The notes beneath the pieces were generated by a model. The model saw only the letters and a list, made by a program, of their open reading frames with translations, was not told where the DNA came from and searched no databases. From Portunus trituberculatus (Eukaryota; Arthropoda; Malacostraca; Decapoda; Portunidae), in assembly GCF_017591435.1 (NCBI RefSeq), contig NC_059258.1, positions 8,309,035-8,373,034 of the forward strand: DNA of 64,000 bases, read 5' to 3'. The translations under genes were made by a program, and so were the position numbers. This document shows, one piece after another, positions 1 to 11,194 of this stretch. Positions within the stretch are counted from its first letter, which is position 1; each line of letters opens with the position of its first letter.

Positions 1-571
1 TACTCCTTATTGTGTCATCTATCTTGTCTACATTTGTATTCTTGATTGGTCCATGAATTTGTTTTTGGTGGCACATATGTTCCAATGATTGTTAACTTTT
101 TTGTTAATATGCAGTACTTCTGCTTTTCCTTCCCACATTCCACTTGGTTTATCACTATCTCCTTCCTTAACATTATCATGACTCCTCCTCCTCCTTTACC
201 TCCTCTGTCTCTCCTCCATACATTATACCTATTGTCCAAGTCTATTTTGATTGCCTCATTTAGTTATGTTTCAGCCAGTCATACAATATCCGGTTCTTTC
301 TTTATGTAATCTCTTAATTCTAATTTACTTGATAAAACCCCTTCTATTTTTGTATACATCATTTTTAATCTCTTGCTCTTATCACTTTTAGTTAAACTTG
401 CTTAACTTTTTCCTCTTCCTTCTTTTCTATATACCGTTTCCTTATCCTGTCTCCTAGAATTCTCCAAAAAAAAAAAAAAAAATAAATAAATAAATAAAAA
501 AAAAAAAAAATAAATAAATAAATAAAAAAAAAATGCCTTCTCCTCTGACCTTTCATTATTTTTTTCCTTAC

Positions 572-574
<3 letters not shown>
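1..574 (-). mobile_element. B' LINE fragment (5' part of ORF2, endonuclease region)
   Basis: Minus-strand translation gives the start of a LINE apurinic-type endonuclease: a DNRYNVWRRDRGGKGGGG stretch followed by IGTYVPPKTNSWTNQEY, closely matching the better preserved B7 copy near 52.4 kb. The fragment runs off the left window edge and has stops and frameshifts, for example in the segment matching PDIVCLVETKLNEA. Its 5' limit (position 574) directly abuts a (TG)n tract and is the same truncation point (cagaagtaagg on the element strand) seen in the other B' copies at 34707, 44768 and 11126. It is the inverted partner of 34707-35268. Confidence 0.85.
466..533. repeat. A-rich (TAAA)n tract inside the B' fragment
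   Basis: A 68-bp poly(A)/TAAA tract on the plus strand. On the element strand it replaces the short T7 run at the ORF1/ORF2 overlap of intact B (compare 52820-52830), so it is an expansion of that homopolymer. Confidence 0.9.

Positions 575-649
<75 letters not shown>
575..649. repeat. (TG)n microsatellite
   Basis: 75 bp of uninterrupted TG between the B' fragment and the 3' end of LINE A1. Confidence 0.98.
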
Positions 650-651
<2 letters not shown>

Positions 652-672
652 TTGTGTATTACAGGGCCCGAG

Positions 673-3543
673 CTAAGCTCTCTGTGACCTGTCTCCTTGT
701 CCATTCCTGTCATATCTCTCTTTCATCTGATTGACACACACCGCGTCAACGACATCACTGCTCAGTTTATTCCACTTATCAATACTACGATGCGGTAAAC
801 TGTAATTTCTCACGTCATTTAGACAGATGTCCTTTATTAGCTTTTTTCCATGTCCTCGGAGATGATTACTTGTGGTCACCTTTATCAACTCTCTGTCCTG
901 TATGTCAATATTGTTCACCAATTTATACATAGTTATCATGTCTCCTCTTGTTCTTTTCTCTTTTAATGTGGTCAGCCCCAGCTTCCTCAGTCTTTCCTCA
1001 TAGTCTAACTCCCTGAGTCATGGTACCATCCTTGTTGCCAGCCTCTGTACCCTTTCCACCTTCTTTACATTTTTCTTCATATGCGGTGACCAGACACATG
1101 CTGCATATTCTAACTGGGGTTTTATTAAGGTACATAATATCTTCTTCATCATTTCTTCATCTAGGTAGTGGAATGCAAGGCCAATATTTTGAAGCATGTT
1201 GTATGTTTTCCCAAAAATCTTGTTAATGTGTTTCTCCGGTGACAAGGTGTTTTGCAGTTACTCTAAGTCTTTCTCCTCATTGGTCTCTTTAATTTTCTCA
1301 TCACCCAGCCTGTAATCTCTGTTTGGTCTGTATCTACTTCTTCCCATTTTCATAACATAGGTCTTGTCTATATTAAATTCCATCTGCCACTCCTTACTCC
1401 ACTCATATATTTTATCAAGATCTTCCTGTAACTTGTTACAATCTTCCACATTCTTTACTCTCCTCATAATTTTAGTATTGTCCGCAAACATGTTCATGTA
1501 ACTGTCAATTCCTACTGGCATATCATTAACATAAATCAAAAACATGATGGGATCCAGCACTGACCCTTGTGGAACTCCACTGGTTAGCTTCTTCCACTCA
1601 GACTTATTTCCTCTCACCACTGTTCTCATTTCTCTTCCCATTAAGTAATTTTCCATCCATTTTGCTAGTTTATCATTTACTCCTCCAATCATCTTTAGTT
1701 TCCACATCAGTCTATTTTGTGGTACTTTATCAAAGGCCTTTCTCAAGTCCAGGTAGATAGCATCCACCCATCCCTCTCTATGTTGTAGTATGTCAGTCAC
1801 TCTTGAATAAAAACATAATAAATTGGATACGCACGATTTTCCTTTTCTGAAACCAAACTGTCTTTCACTCAGAATGTTTTCACTTTCTAGATACTCACTC
1901 CACTTAGCTTTAATTACTTCTTCACATACCTTGCACAATATACTAGTCAACGATACTGGTCTATAATTTAGCGGTTCCATTCTACTACCATTCTTATATA
2001 TAGGCACAATGTCAGCTCTTTTCCACTCTTTCGGGACTAATCCTGTTCGTATTGAGGTTTCCACAATATCAAATACAGGGTTCAACAATTGATCCTTACA
2101 TTCATTTAGCAACCTCCCAGATATGCCATCAGGCCCCATTGATTTATTAATATCCATATTGCTTATAATTTTCCTTACATCTTCCTTAGTAACCATGATG
2201 TCCTGCATTTGCTTTATTTCCGTAGGCCTTCCTCCCATAAAATGCTCCTCCTTTGTAAACACTTTGCAAAGTTGTCGTTCAAAATTTCAGCTATATCTCC
2301 AGCATCTTGATATACTTCTTTCCCGTTTTTTTACCTTTTCTTTTGCCTCCCTTTTATTTAGTTTTCCATTTATGAATTTGTAAAACATTTTTTGGGTCAC
2401 TATCACAGTTTTCCACCACCCTCTGTTCATATTCCTTCTGTGCTGTTCTCCTTACTTCAACATATCTATTCCTTGCTGTTTTGTAGACTTCCCTTGATAA
2501 TACGTCACTGTTTTTCTTAAGTTTCTTCCATGCCTTTTCTTTGTTCTTGTTTGCTTCTTCACAATTTCTATTATACCACTGTTTATTATTTAAAGTCCTC
2601 TTTCTGTGATATGGCACAAACTTTTTCACAGCAGAGTTATACAAATCCATAAATTTATCGTATATCAATTGCATATCCCTTTCCTGGTATACCACGGACC
2701 AGTCAATTTCATTAAAGAACTCCCTTATATGGTTATAATTTGCCCTAGTATAATTTAATTTTTCCTCCTGCGTTCCACAATCTTATTCGTGCTTAATTCC
2801 GTATCCAGCTCAAAGCTTAGTACATCATGATCGCTTTTCCCCAAGGGACATTCATGTTGAATTTCCTCTTTTAGAGAGATTCCCCTGGTAAATACCAAAT
2901 CCAACCTTGCTGCAACATCTTGTCCCCTGCACCTTGTTGGTGATCTCACCCACTGTGTCATCAAGTTATTTGTTGCTACCTTTAACAGTTCTTCTGCCCA
3001 CTCACCACTGTTCACCACTTCGTAGTCTTCCCACACTATTTCTTTGCAATTAAAGTCTCCAACTATCATCACTCTATCCTTTCTGATGAGTTCTTGCTTC
3101 ATTCTGTCTAGAGTATTTCTCATCACCATTTTGTACTGTTCATATTCCCAAGCAGTGGTTCTGGGTGGTATGTATACTGTTATAATATTAATGTCCCTCT
3201 TGCCTTCTGTTATATGCATACTTATCACTTCCTCATTTCTCTTACTATAGTTCACCTCCTTCACTATCAGATCTTCCTTAGTAAGAACCATTATACCACC
3301 ACCTCCTTTATTTTTTCTATCATTTCTCCATACTTTGTAGTGTTTTACAACAAACCAGTCTAGCTTTATTTCGGGCCTTAGCTTTGTTTCCACTACACAC
3401 ATTATGTCCAGTTCCTTATTTCTCAGGTAATCCATACATTCTAGCCTCTTAGACAGAAATCCATCTATGTTCGTGTAAGTCACTTTTATGCCATTCCTAG
3501 TCTCATTCTTCCATGTAATGCCTATTCCGTCTGTTTTATCCAT
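673..3543 (-). pseudogene. LINE A1 ORF2 (endonuclease and reverse transcriptase), frameshifted
   Basis: About 957 codons from the overlapping ATG (MDKTDGIGITW) to SQRA-stop at 673. Order: APE-type endonuclease (YTNIDGFLSKRLE, VVETKL, VGDFNCKEIVWED, LGKSDHDVLS), a basic linker (RNCEEA, WKKLKK), reverse transcriptase (MGPDGISGRLL, EWKRADIVPIYK, LNYRPVSLTS, FGFRKGKSC, YLDLRKAFDKVP, SGVPQGSVLDP, YVNDMP) and a C-terminal region with WSPH...TRMVP and HRSIDKWN motifs. The catalytic box reads FADN, so the second Asp is lost. At least four 1-bp frameshifts occur (near 2762, 2388, 2270 and 1260). It cannot encode an active protein as written. Confidence 0.88.
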
Positions 3544-4469
3544 CACTTCTTTAGCCTCCCATTTCTCATCCTCCAAAAAAACTTGGTCTTTTCCTCCTCT
3601 GTTCTTTCGTCATTCCTCTCCTTCACTTCAGTTACAAGCTCCTTCATTTTCATTCGCTCATCTTGTGACATATTTCTTCTTATGTAAATTGTTTTGGTTT
3701 CCTCAGAGTCCTTAAGTTTCCAAGCCCTCCTCAACAAGGCCTCCGCTGCCACCTGAGACTTTAATTTCAATTTTAATGGTCTATTCTTGCCTTCCTCAAA
3801 AGCTCCCAATCTCACACTTTCTTCTACCTCAGCATATAGGTCCTATTCTTCCACAGAGATCTTGTTCAGTAAAGACTTAATCCTGTCATTTTCCTTATCC
3901 CTCCTGTCCTGCCAGTTCCTGTTAGTTTCCTCCTGCAATCCTATTATGATCACACATTTTTTCTTTTCAGCAATATCTCTCACCACATACTCATTTTCCT
4001 TTAGTGCCTTTACCATTTCCCTCTGCGTAATCCCTTTATTTTCCTCTTCCTGCTTTTTTACTATCTCCCTAAATGACCTTTGTACCTGCTGATGTTCATG
4101 GTTCACTTCTTTCATCCTGGTATCAATTAGATTAAGGCATTCCTCCTTCCACAAGTTCCCTTCTGATATTTTTATCTCCATTTCCATGAGTTTAGCCTTC
4201 ATCTCTTCACATTGTTTCCTTATTTGTTGGTTTTCTTTCTCCATCTCTACTTTTTCCTTCAATAGCTCTTTATTCGCTAACGTTAACAAATAGATCTCTT
4301 TTTTGAACGAATCATTCTCGGCTAAAACTCTATCCAGTTTTTCTTCTATGGACAAAATGTTTAGGAATTTACTTTCCAGTGCCTGGATTCTTGCATCCAT
4401 ATCAAGTTTCTCCAGTCCTTTTGGCGTAGTAATAAAACCTTCAAAGTCTCTTGTTTGTGTAGACACCAT
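3543..4469 (-). pseudogene. LINE A1 ORF1 (coiled coil and nucleic-acid-binding protein), one internal stop
   Basis: Starts at the ATG at 4469 (MVSTQTRDFEGF) and would give about 308 residues. Residues about 30-150 are rich in Glu, Lys and Leu with heptad spacing and look like a trimerising coiled coil. The second half (KKCVIIIGLQEE, then a basic stretch with RPLKLKLKSQVAAE, then IYIRRNMSQDER) resembles the RRM-like and C-terminal domains of L1-type ORF1 proteins; that is a comparison from family knowledge. An amber codon at 3843-3845 follows SVEE. Copies A4 and A5 have the same stop, while A3 reads Glu there. The ORF ends FFWRMRNGRLKK-TGA, and the TGA overlaps the ORF2 ATG by one base (TGATG at 3541-3545). 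Confidence 0.8.
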
Positions 4470-4682
4470 TTTTGTTATCGTCAGCTGATTACGGCCAGAA
4501 CAATCACCGCCCACGCTCTCCTCTCAGGGATCACTCTCCATATCCTTCACTTTCAACACTAAGAGACAGTAGGACATTAACAGGACACTAACTTAGAGTT
4601 ACGCGGGCCCTGTAACACCATAGGTATTTTCCTTCTTTCCGTCCGCAGGCGAGCGAGCCGTCCTCTCTCAGCGACGGGGACG

Positions 4683-4683
<1 letters not shown>

Positions 4684-4764
<81 letters not shown>
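4684..4764. repeat. (TG)n microsatellite
   Basis: 81 bp of TG between the 5' end of A1 and the 3' tail of B1. Confidence 0.98.
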
Positions 4765-4766
<2 letters not shown>

Positions 4767-6980
4767 TTACCTAGTTGTATTTACCTAGTTGTAGTTTTAC
4801 AGGTCCTGGGATTTATGCTCGTGTGGTCCTGTCTCCATATCTACACTTATCCAATTTTTCTTTAAAACTATGTACACTCTTTGCTGACACCACTTTCTCA
4901 CTCAAACTGTTCCAAGTCTTAACACATCTTTGCGGAAACAAAATTTTTAACATCTCTCAGACATTGTCTCTTCGTTAGTTTCTTCCTATGCGATCTTGTG
5001 CTTCTAAAGTCATATTCTTCTCTCAGGATCAGTTTCTCATTATCCACTTCATTCATTTCGTTAATCAATTCATAAACTTGTATCAGATCCCTCTCTCTTC
5101 TCTGCTCCAAGGTTGGTAGATCCATAGCCTTTAGTCTCTCCTCATATGTCATCCCTTTAAATTCTGGAACCATTCTTGTAGCCATTTTTTGTAGTCTCTC
5201 TAATTTTCTTATGTGTTTCTTTTTATGGGGAGTCCACACAACTCCTGCATATTCCAATCTAGGTCTTATTTTAGTACTTATCAATTTCTTCATCATTTCC
5301 TTGTCCATATAGTGAAATGCTACTCCAATATTCCTTAGCAAATTATACGTCTCTGAAAATTCTATCAATATGGCTTACCGGTTGATTTTTTTCTTCCATT
5401 GTCACTACCAAGTCCTTTTCCTTTTTTACTTTTTCTAGTTCTACTCCATCTCCCATCTTATAGATTCCCACTGGTCGTCTTTCACTTTCTCCCATTTCCA
5501 TGACATGGCTTTTGTCCACATTGAATTCCATCTCCCATTTTTTGCTCCATTTCCAGATCTTGTTTAAGTCTTCCTGTAGTATTTCACAATCCTCTTTTTG
5601 TTTAATGACTCTGCACAGTTTCGCATCGTTTGCAAACAGATTTATGTAGCTGTTCAGTCCCTCTGGCATGTCATTTATATATACGAGAAAAAGTATTGGC
5701 GCCAATACGGACCCCTGTGGCACTCCGCTGTCTACTGTTCTCCACTTGGACTTCATATCTTTAACTATCGTTCTTATTTCTCTCCCCCTTAAGTAATTCT
5801 TCGTCCATCTCAATGTGCTTCCTTTTAAGCCACCCTTCTCCTCTAACTTCCATAGTAATCTTTCATGTGGCACTTTATCAAACGCATTTTTTAGATCTAA
5901 ATAAATACAGTCAACCCATCCTCTCTCTCTTGTACTTTATCAACTATTCTAGAGTAGAAACTCAATAAATTTGTTACACATGACCGACCTTTTCTAAAAC
6001 CAAATTGGCTATTTGATAATATTTTGTTGTCTTCAAGAAATTCAATCCATTGCTTCTTTATTACTTTTTCACTCATCTTGCATATTACTCTAGTTAGTGA
6101 TACCGGTCTGTAATTTAAAGGTTCTTCCTTCCTTCTGCTCTTATATATGGGAACCACCTCAGCTCTTTTCCACTCCACTGGCACTGTTCCATTTTCAGTT
6201 GAGCATTTTATGATGTTGTATATAGGACTTGCTAGTTCTTCCCTACATTCTTTCAGTATTCTGCCTGAGACTTCATCCGGTCCCATTGCCTTTTCCTCAT
6301 CTAGTTCCGTCATCAACTTTTTTATTTCAAGCTTGGTTACTTTAATCTCTTTCATATAGATAGTCTCTCTATTACCCTGTGGTCTTTCAAATTTGGATTC
6401 CTTAGTAAAGACTTCATGAAATTTACTATTCAACAGTTCTGCCATGCTTTTTGGGTATTCCACCATTCCGTTTTCTCCTTTAAACCTTTCTATTGTTTCT
6501 TTTTGTCTTATTTTTCATTTATGAATCTGTAGAACAATTTTGGTTGTTTCTTACATTTTTTGACAATGTCCTTTTCATAGTTCCTTTCTTCTTCCTTTCT
6601 CACCTTAGCATATTCATTTCTTGCTGTTTTGAAGTTTTCCTTATTTTCTGGATTTCTGTTTCTTCTCCACCTTTTCCATGCTACATCTCGTTTCTCCTTT
6701 GCCCTAGCACATCTTGCATTAAAGCAATCTTTCTTTTCTTTTTCTTTAGGTCTATATTTCGGGACATATTCCCTGACCCCAGTTTTGTATATTTTCAAAA
6801 ATAAGTTATATTTCTCTTGAACCGTTAATGAGTTTTCTATCTCCTCCCAGTTTACGTTTTTAAAATAGTTCTTGAGATTCTCAATATCAGCCTTTCTGTA
6901 ATTTAATCGGTCTCCTTTTTATGATTCATCTCTATCTTCCTTTCCTTCTTCTATATCCATTTCTAATATTACATGGTCAC
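4765..6980 (-). mobile_element. LINE B, copy B1, 5'-truncated
   Basis: The 3' end on the element strand is CTGTAAAACTACAACTAGG and then AACTAGGTAAATACA repeated twice before (CA)n. The 5' end is cut in the endonuclease domain at AGTGACCATG (the SDHV motif) and fused at 6980/6981 to the truncated 3' end of B'2. Copies B4 (38211-40429) and B8 (25041-27249) have exactly the same 5' breakpoint and the same lesions, so all three come from one ancestral insertion. Confidence 0.88.
4813..6980 (-). pseudogene. LINE B1 ORF2, end of endonuclease through reverse transcriptase, broken
   Basis: Encodes the tail of the endonuclease, the basic linker (DCFNARCARAKEKRD) and reverse transcriptase motifs (AMGPDEVSGRIL, EWKRAEVVPIYK, LNYRPVSLT, FGFRKGRSCVTN, LDLKNAFDKVPHERL, SGVPQGSVLAPILFLVYINDM), ending at a TAA at 4813-4815 after TTRA. 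The catalytic box reads FAND instead of FADD, removing the first of the two aspartates; B4 and B8 share the change. Frameshifts lie near 5925, 5350 and 4980. Not a functional polymerase as written. Confidence 0.86.
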
Positions 6981-8287
6981 TCCTTCTCCATATCTACACT
7001 TATCCAATCTTTCTTTAAAACTGCACGCTCGTTGCTGACACCACTTCTTCACTCAAATTGTTCCACGTTTCAACACATCTCTGCGGGAATCTATATTTTT
7101 CAACATCTCTCAGACATCTTCCTTTCCTCAGCCTTTTACTAAGCGATCTCATGCTTCGAATGTCGTATTCTTCTCTCAGGATCTGTTTCTCATTATCCAC
7201 TTGGTCCATTCCCTTGCTCAATTTATAAACTTGTATCAAATCCCCTCTCTCCCTTCTCTGTTCCAGGGTTGGTAGATCCATAGCTTTTAGTCTCTCTTCA
7301 TATGTCATCCCTTCAAATTCTGGAACCATTCTTATAGCCATTTTTGTACTCTCTCCAACTTCCTTATATGTTTCTTTTGTTGGGGTCCACACTACTCCTT
7401 CATATTCTAATCTGGGTCTAACTATAGTACTTATCAATTTCTTTGTCGATGTAGTGAAATGCTAATCTAATATTCTTTAGCAAATTATATGTCTCCGAAA
7501 ATTCTATCAATATGGCTTACCGGTTCAGTGTTTTCTTCCATCGTCACTCCCAAGTCCTTTTCCTTTTTTTCTTTCTCCAGATCTACTCCATCTTCCATTT
7601 TATAGATTCCCACGGGTCGTCTTTCGCTCTTTCCCGTATCTGTGACATGGCTTTTGTCCACATTGAATTCCATCTACCAATTTTTACTCCATTCTCAGAT
7701 CTTGTTTAAGTCTTCCTGCAGTATTTTACAACCCTCTTTTTGTTTTATGACTTTGCACAGTTTTGCATCGTCCACAAACAGATTTATGTAGCTATTCACT
7801 CCCTCTGGCATGTCGTTTATATATATACGAGAAAAAGTATTGGCGCCAATACTGACCCCTGTGGCACTCTGCTTTCTACTGCTCTCCACTTGGACTTCAT
7901 ATCTTTAACTACCGTCCTTATTTCTCTCCCCCTCAAATAATTTTCCATCCATCTCAATGTACTTTCTGTTAAGCAACCCTTCTCCTCTAATTTCCACAGA
8001 TATCTTTCATGTGGCACTTTATCAAACGCATTTTTTAAATCCAAATACAGTCAACTCATCCCTCTCTCTCTTGTAATCTACCAACTATTCTAGAGTATAA
8101 AATCAGTAAATTGTTACACACGACCGACCTTTTCTAAAACCAAATTGGCCATTTGATAATGATTCATTGTCTTCAAGGAACCGGATCCATTGTTTCTTTA
8201 TTACTCTTTCACACATGTTGCATGTTACACTATTTAGTGATACCGGTCTGTAATTTAGAGGTTCTTCCTTCCTTCCGCTCTTACATA

Positions 8288-8870
8288 TTTTTTTTTTTTT
8301 TTTTACGTAGGAAGAGGGCCAGCCAAGGGCAAAAAAAAAAGTTAGAAAAAGCCCACTTGAGCGCTGGCTCTCGAAAGAGTAGAAAAAGTGCCAATACCGT
8401 CAGCCAGAATTAGGGGAGCAAATGCCTCGATACCTCCCTCTTAAAAGATGACAAGTTGTAGGAATTTGGAAATACAGATGCAGGTTGGGAGTTCCAGAGT
8501 TTACCAGTGAAAGGATGAATGATTGAGCGTACTGGTTAACTCTTGCATTAGAGTTGGACAGAATAGGGATGAGAGGAAGAAGAAAGCCTTGTGCAGTGTG
8601 GCCGCAGGAGGAGGGGAGGCATGCAGTTAGCAAGATCAGTAGAACAGTTACCATGAAAATAGCGATAAAATATAGAAAGGATGCAACATTTCGGCGGTGA
8701 GAAAGAGTGAAGACAGTTAGTCAGAGGAGGAGTTAATGAGACGAAGAGCTTTCTATTCCACCCTATCAAGCAAAGCTGTGTGACTGGAACCCCCCCCAAA
8801 CATGAGAAGAGTACTCCATACAGGGACGGATAAGGCCCTTATACAGAGTAAGCAGTTGGAGGGCGAGAAA
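8288..8870 (-). mobile_element. LINE E 3' fragment inserted in B'2
   Basis: On the minus strand it starts TTTCTCGCCCTCCAACTG and ends CTTCCTACGT plus a 17-bp poly(A). Translation gives a LINE C-terminal domain: LLTLYKGLIRPCMEYSSHVWG, LINSPPLTNCLHS, SNARVNQYAQSF and FKREVSRHLLP. The target, read from the uninterrupted copy at 46,350 (gtggttcccatatgtaag), has lost 3-4 bp (CCC/CCCA) with no target-site duplication. A decayed relative lies at 55925-56668. Confidence 0.88.
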
Positions 8871-9677
8871 AACCACCTCAGCTCTTTTCCATTCTACTGG
8901 TACTGTTCCATTTTCTATTGAGGATTTTGTGATGTTGTATATAGGACTTGCTAGCTCTTCCCTACATTCTTTCAGTTTTCTGCCTGAGACTTCATCCGGT
9001 CCCATTGCCTTCTCCTCATCCAATTCCTTCATTAACTCTTTTATTTCAAGCTTGGTTACTTTAATCTCTTTCATATAGACAGTCTCTCTATTACCCTGTG
9101 GCTTTCAAATTTGGATTTTTTAGTAAAGACCTCCTGAAATTTACTATTTAACAGTTCTGCCATACTTTCTGGGTTGTTCACCATCCCGTTCTCACCTTTA
9201 ACCTTTTTATTGTTTCTTTTTGCCAAATTTTTCCATTTATGAATCTGTAAAACAATTTCGGTTGCTCCTTACATTTTTCGACAATGTCCTTTTCATAGTT
9301 CCTTTCCTCTTCCTTCCTCACCTTAACATATTCATTTCTCGCCGTCTTGAAGTTTTCCTTATTTACTGGATTTATATTTCTCCTCCACCTTTTTCATGCT
9401 CCATCTCTTTTCTCCTTTGCCTTGGCACACCTTGCATTAAACCAATCTTTCTTTCCTTCTTTAGGTGTGTATTTCGGGACATATTTCCTGACTCTTGTTT
9501 TGTATATTTCCAAAAATAAGTTATATTTCTCTTGCACCCTCTCTGACTTATCCTTCTCCCAGTTAACGTTTTGAAATAGCTCTTGAGATTCTTAATATCA
9601 GCCTTTCTGTAAATTAATTGGTCTTCTTTGTATGATTTGTCTCTATCTTCCTTTCCTCTTGTATATCCATTTCTAAT

Positions 9678-9824
9678 ATTACATGGTCACTCTTTCCCAA
9701 TGGGCATTTTTATCTTATGTCATCGTTCATTTGTATAACCCTCGTAAAACCAGATCCAATCTCACCGGCTCGTTGTTTCCTCTGAATCTTGTGTTTTCCT
9801 GTACTCTTTGGTCCATCATATTAT
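9678..9824. repeat. Contig-end sequence duplicated across the gap (left copy)
   Basis: This 147-bp block up to the first N is repeated at 10325-10472 immediately after the last N, differing only by one A in a homopolymer. It is the expected signature of two overlapping contig ends scaffolded without merging. Confidence 0.95.
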
Positions 9825-10324
9825 NNNNNNNNNNNNNNNNNNNNNNNNNNNNNNNNNNNNNNNNNNNNNNNNNNNNNNNNNNNNNNNNNNNNNNNNNNNN
9901 NNNNNNNNNNNNNNNNNNNNNNNNNNNNNNNNNNNNNNNNNNNNNNNNNNNNNNNNNNNNNNNNNNNNNNNNNNNNNNNNNNNNNNNNNNNNNNNNNNNN
10001 NNNNNNNNNNNNNNNNNNNNNNNNNNNNNNNNNNNNNNNNNNNNNNNNNNNNNNNNNNNNNNNNNNNNNNNNNNNNNNNNNNNNNNNNNNNNNNNNNNNN
10101 NNNNNNNNNNNNNNNNNNNNNNNNNNNNNNNNNNNNNNNNNNNNNNNNNNNNNNNNNNNNNNNNNNNNNNNNNNNNNNNNNNNNNNNNNNNNNNNNNNNN
10201 NNNNNNNNNNNNNNNNNNNNNNNNNNNNNNNNNNNNNNNNNNNNNNNNNNNNNNNNNNNNNNNNNNNNNNNNNNNNNNNNNNNNNNNNNNNNNNNNNNNN
10301 NNNNNNNNNNNNNNNNNNNNNNNN
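9825..10324. other. Assembly gap, 500 N
   Basis: Exactly 500 N. Because the flanks overlap by 147 bp and the inverted partner B'3 is continuous here, the true gap is probably absent. Confidence 1.
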
Positions 10325-10472
10325 ATTACATGGTCACTCTTTCCCAATGGGCATTTTTATCTTATGTCATCGTTCATTTGTATAACCCTCGTAAAAACCA
10401 GATCCAATCTCACCGGCTCGTTGTTTCCTCTGAATCTTGTGTTTTCCTGTACTCTTTGGTCCATCATATTAT
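10325..10472. repeat. Contig-end sequence duplicated across the gap (right copy)
   Basis: Matches 9678-9824 with a single-base A insertion (five rather than four A after CCTCGT). Confidence 0.95.
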
Positions 10473-11028
10473 CTATCGTTAAATTCAGGAATCTTGCTCC
10501 CATACCACTTTCATAATCTCCTACTAATATCACTTTTCCCCTTTCTTTAATGACTCTCATTATACTCCTTATTGTGTCATCTATCTTGTCTACATTTGTA
10601 TTCTTGATTGGTCCATGAATTTGTTTTTGGTGGCACATATGTTCCAATGATTGTTAACTTTTTTGTTAATATGCAGTACTTCTGCTTTTCCTTCCCCACA
10701 TTCCACTTGGTTTATCACTATCTCCTTCCTTAACATTATCATGACTCCTCCTCCTCCTTTACCTCCTCTGTCTCTCCTCCATGCATTATACCTATTGTCC
10801 AAGTCTATTTTGATTGCCTCATTTAGTTATGTTTCAGCCAGTCATACAATATCCGGTTCTTTCTTTATGTAATCTCTTAATTCTAATTTACTTGATAAAA
10901 CCCCTTCTATATTTGTATACATCATTTTTAATCTCTTGCTCTTATCACTTTTAGTTAAACTTGCTTAACTTTTTCCTCTTCCTTCTTTTCTATTTACCGT
11001 TTCCTTATCCTGTCTCTTAGAATTCTCC

Positions 11029-11085
11029 AAAAAAAAAAATAAAATAAAATAAAAATAAATAAATAAATAAATAAATAAAAAAAAA
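11029..11085. repeat. A-rich (TAAA)n tract in B'2
   Basis: 57 bp of A/TAAA at the same ORF1/ORF2 overlap position as the tracts at 466-533, 34746-34803 and 44806-44831. Confidence 0.9.
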
Positions 11086-11123
11086 TGCCTTCTCCTCTGA
11101 CCTTTCATTATTTTTTTCCTTAC

Positions 11124-11126
<3 letters not shown>

Positions 11127-11193
<67 letters not shown>
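11127..11193. repeat. (TG)n microsatellite
   Basis: 67 bp of TG separating the 5' end of B'2 from noisy LINE A2. Confidence 0.97.

Positions 11194-11194
<1 letters not shown>

Larger units (their letters stand above)
652..4683 (-). mobile_element. LINE A, copy A1, full length
   Basis: A complete 4.03-kb non-LTR element on the minus strand. The 5' end (GCGTCCCCGTCGCTGAGAGA on the element strand) abuts (TG)n at 4684. A 5' UTR of about 210 bp precedes ORF1. ORF2 follows, and the 3' end reads GGGCCCTGTAATA and runs straight into (CA)n with no poly(A). Both natural ends touch CA/TG repeat. A1 pairs with plus-strand copy A4 (30606-34629; paired coordinates sum to about 35288) and shares its private lesions: an amber stop in ORF1, FADN instead of FADD, and several 1-bp indels. 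The two-ORF layout and short-repeat tail suggest a CR1/L2/Jockey-type LINE; I cannot fix the clade. Confidence 0.9.
6981..10985 (-). pseudogene. B'2 ORF2 (endonuclease and reverse transcriptase), broken
   Basis: Read on the minus strand: endonuclease motifs YVPPKTN-like, LVGDYESGMGARFLN, RLDLVFTR and GKSDHVILEMD. The segment normally reading VGDFNCKEVDWENYESG is collapsed to VGDYESG, a deletion of roughly ten codons that removes a metal-binding part of the nuclease. Reverse transcriptase motifs follow (EEKAMGPDEVSGRKL, LKNAFDKVPHERYLW, VPQGSVLAPILFLVYI, LFVDDAKLC) and the C-terminal region begins RPRLEYEGVVWTP. FVDD keeps both aspartates. Multiple stops and frameshifts, the E insertion and the gap make it a pseudogene. 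Confidence 0.83.
6981..11126 (-). mobile_element. LINE B', copy B'2, with a nested E insertion and an N gap
   Basis: Minus-strand B-family element. It is 5'-truncated at the shared point near 11126, next to (TG)n, and 3'-truncated at 6981 (GATATGGAGAAGG), where B1 is joined, so it lacks its CTAGGTAAATAC tail. A different LINE (E) interrupts the reverse transcriptase region at 8288-8870. A 500-N gap sits in the endonuclease region. It is the inverted partner of B'3 (34707-38210), including the E insertion at the same site. Confidence 0.85.

Noticed and set aside
3044..3250. Recurrent antisense frames opposite the LINE ORFs (also 6147-6359, 19575-19781 and others)
   Set aside because: They recur in each copy only because the sense protein is conserved; hydrophobic products result from the T/C-rich complement.
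9683..10516. Frames spanning the N gaps
   Set aside because: N runs carry no information; the apparent length is an artefact, and the flanks are a duplicated LINE segment.
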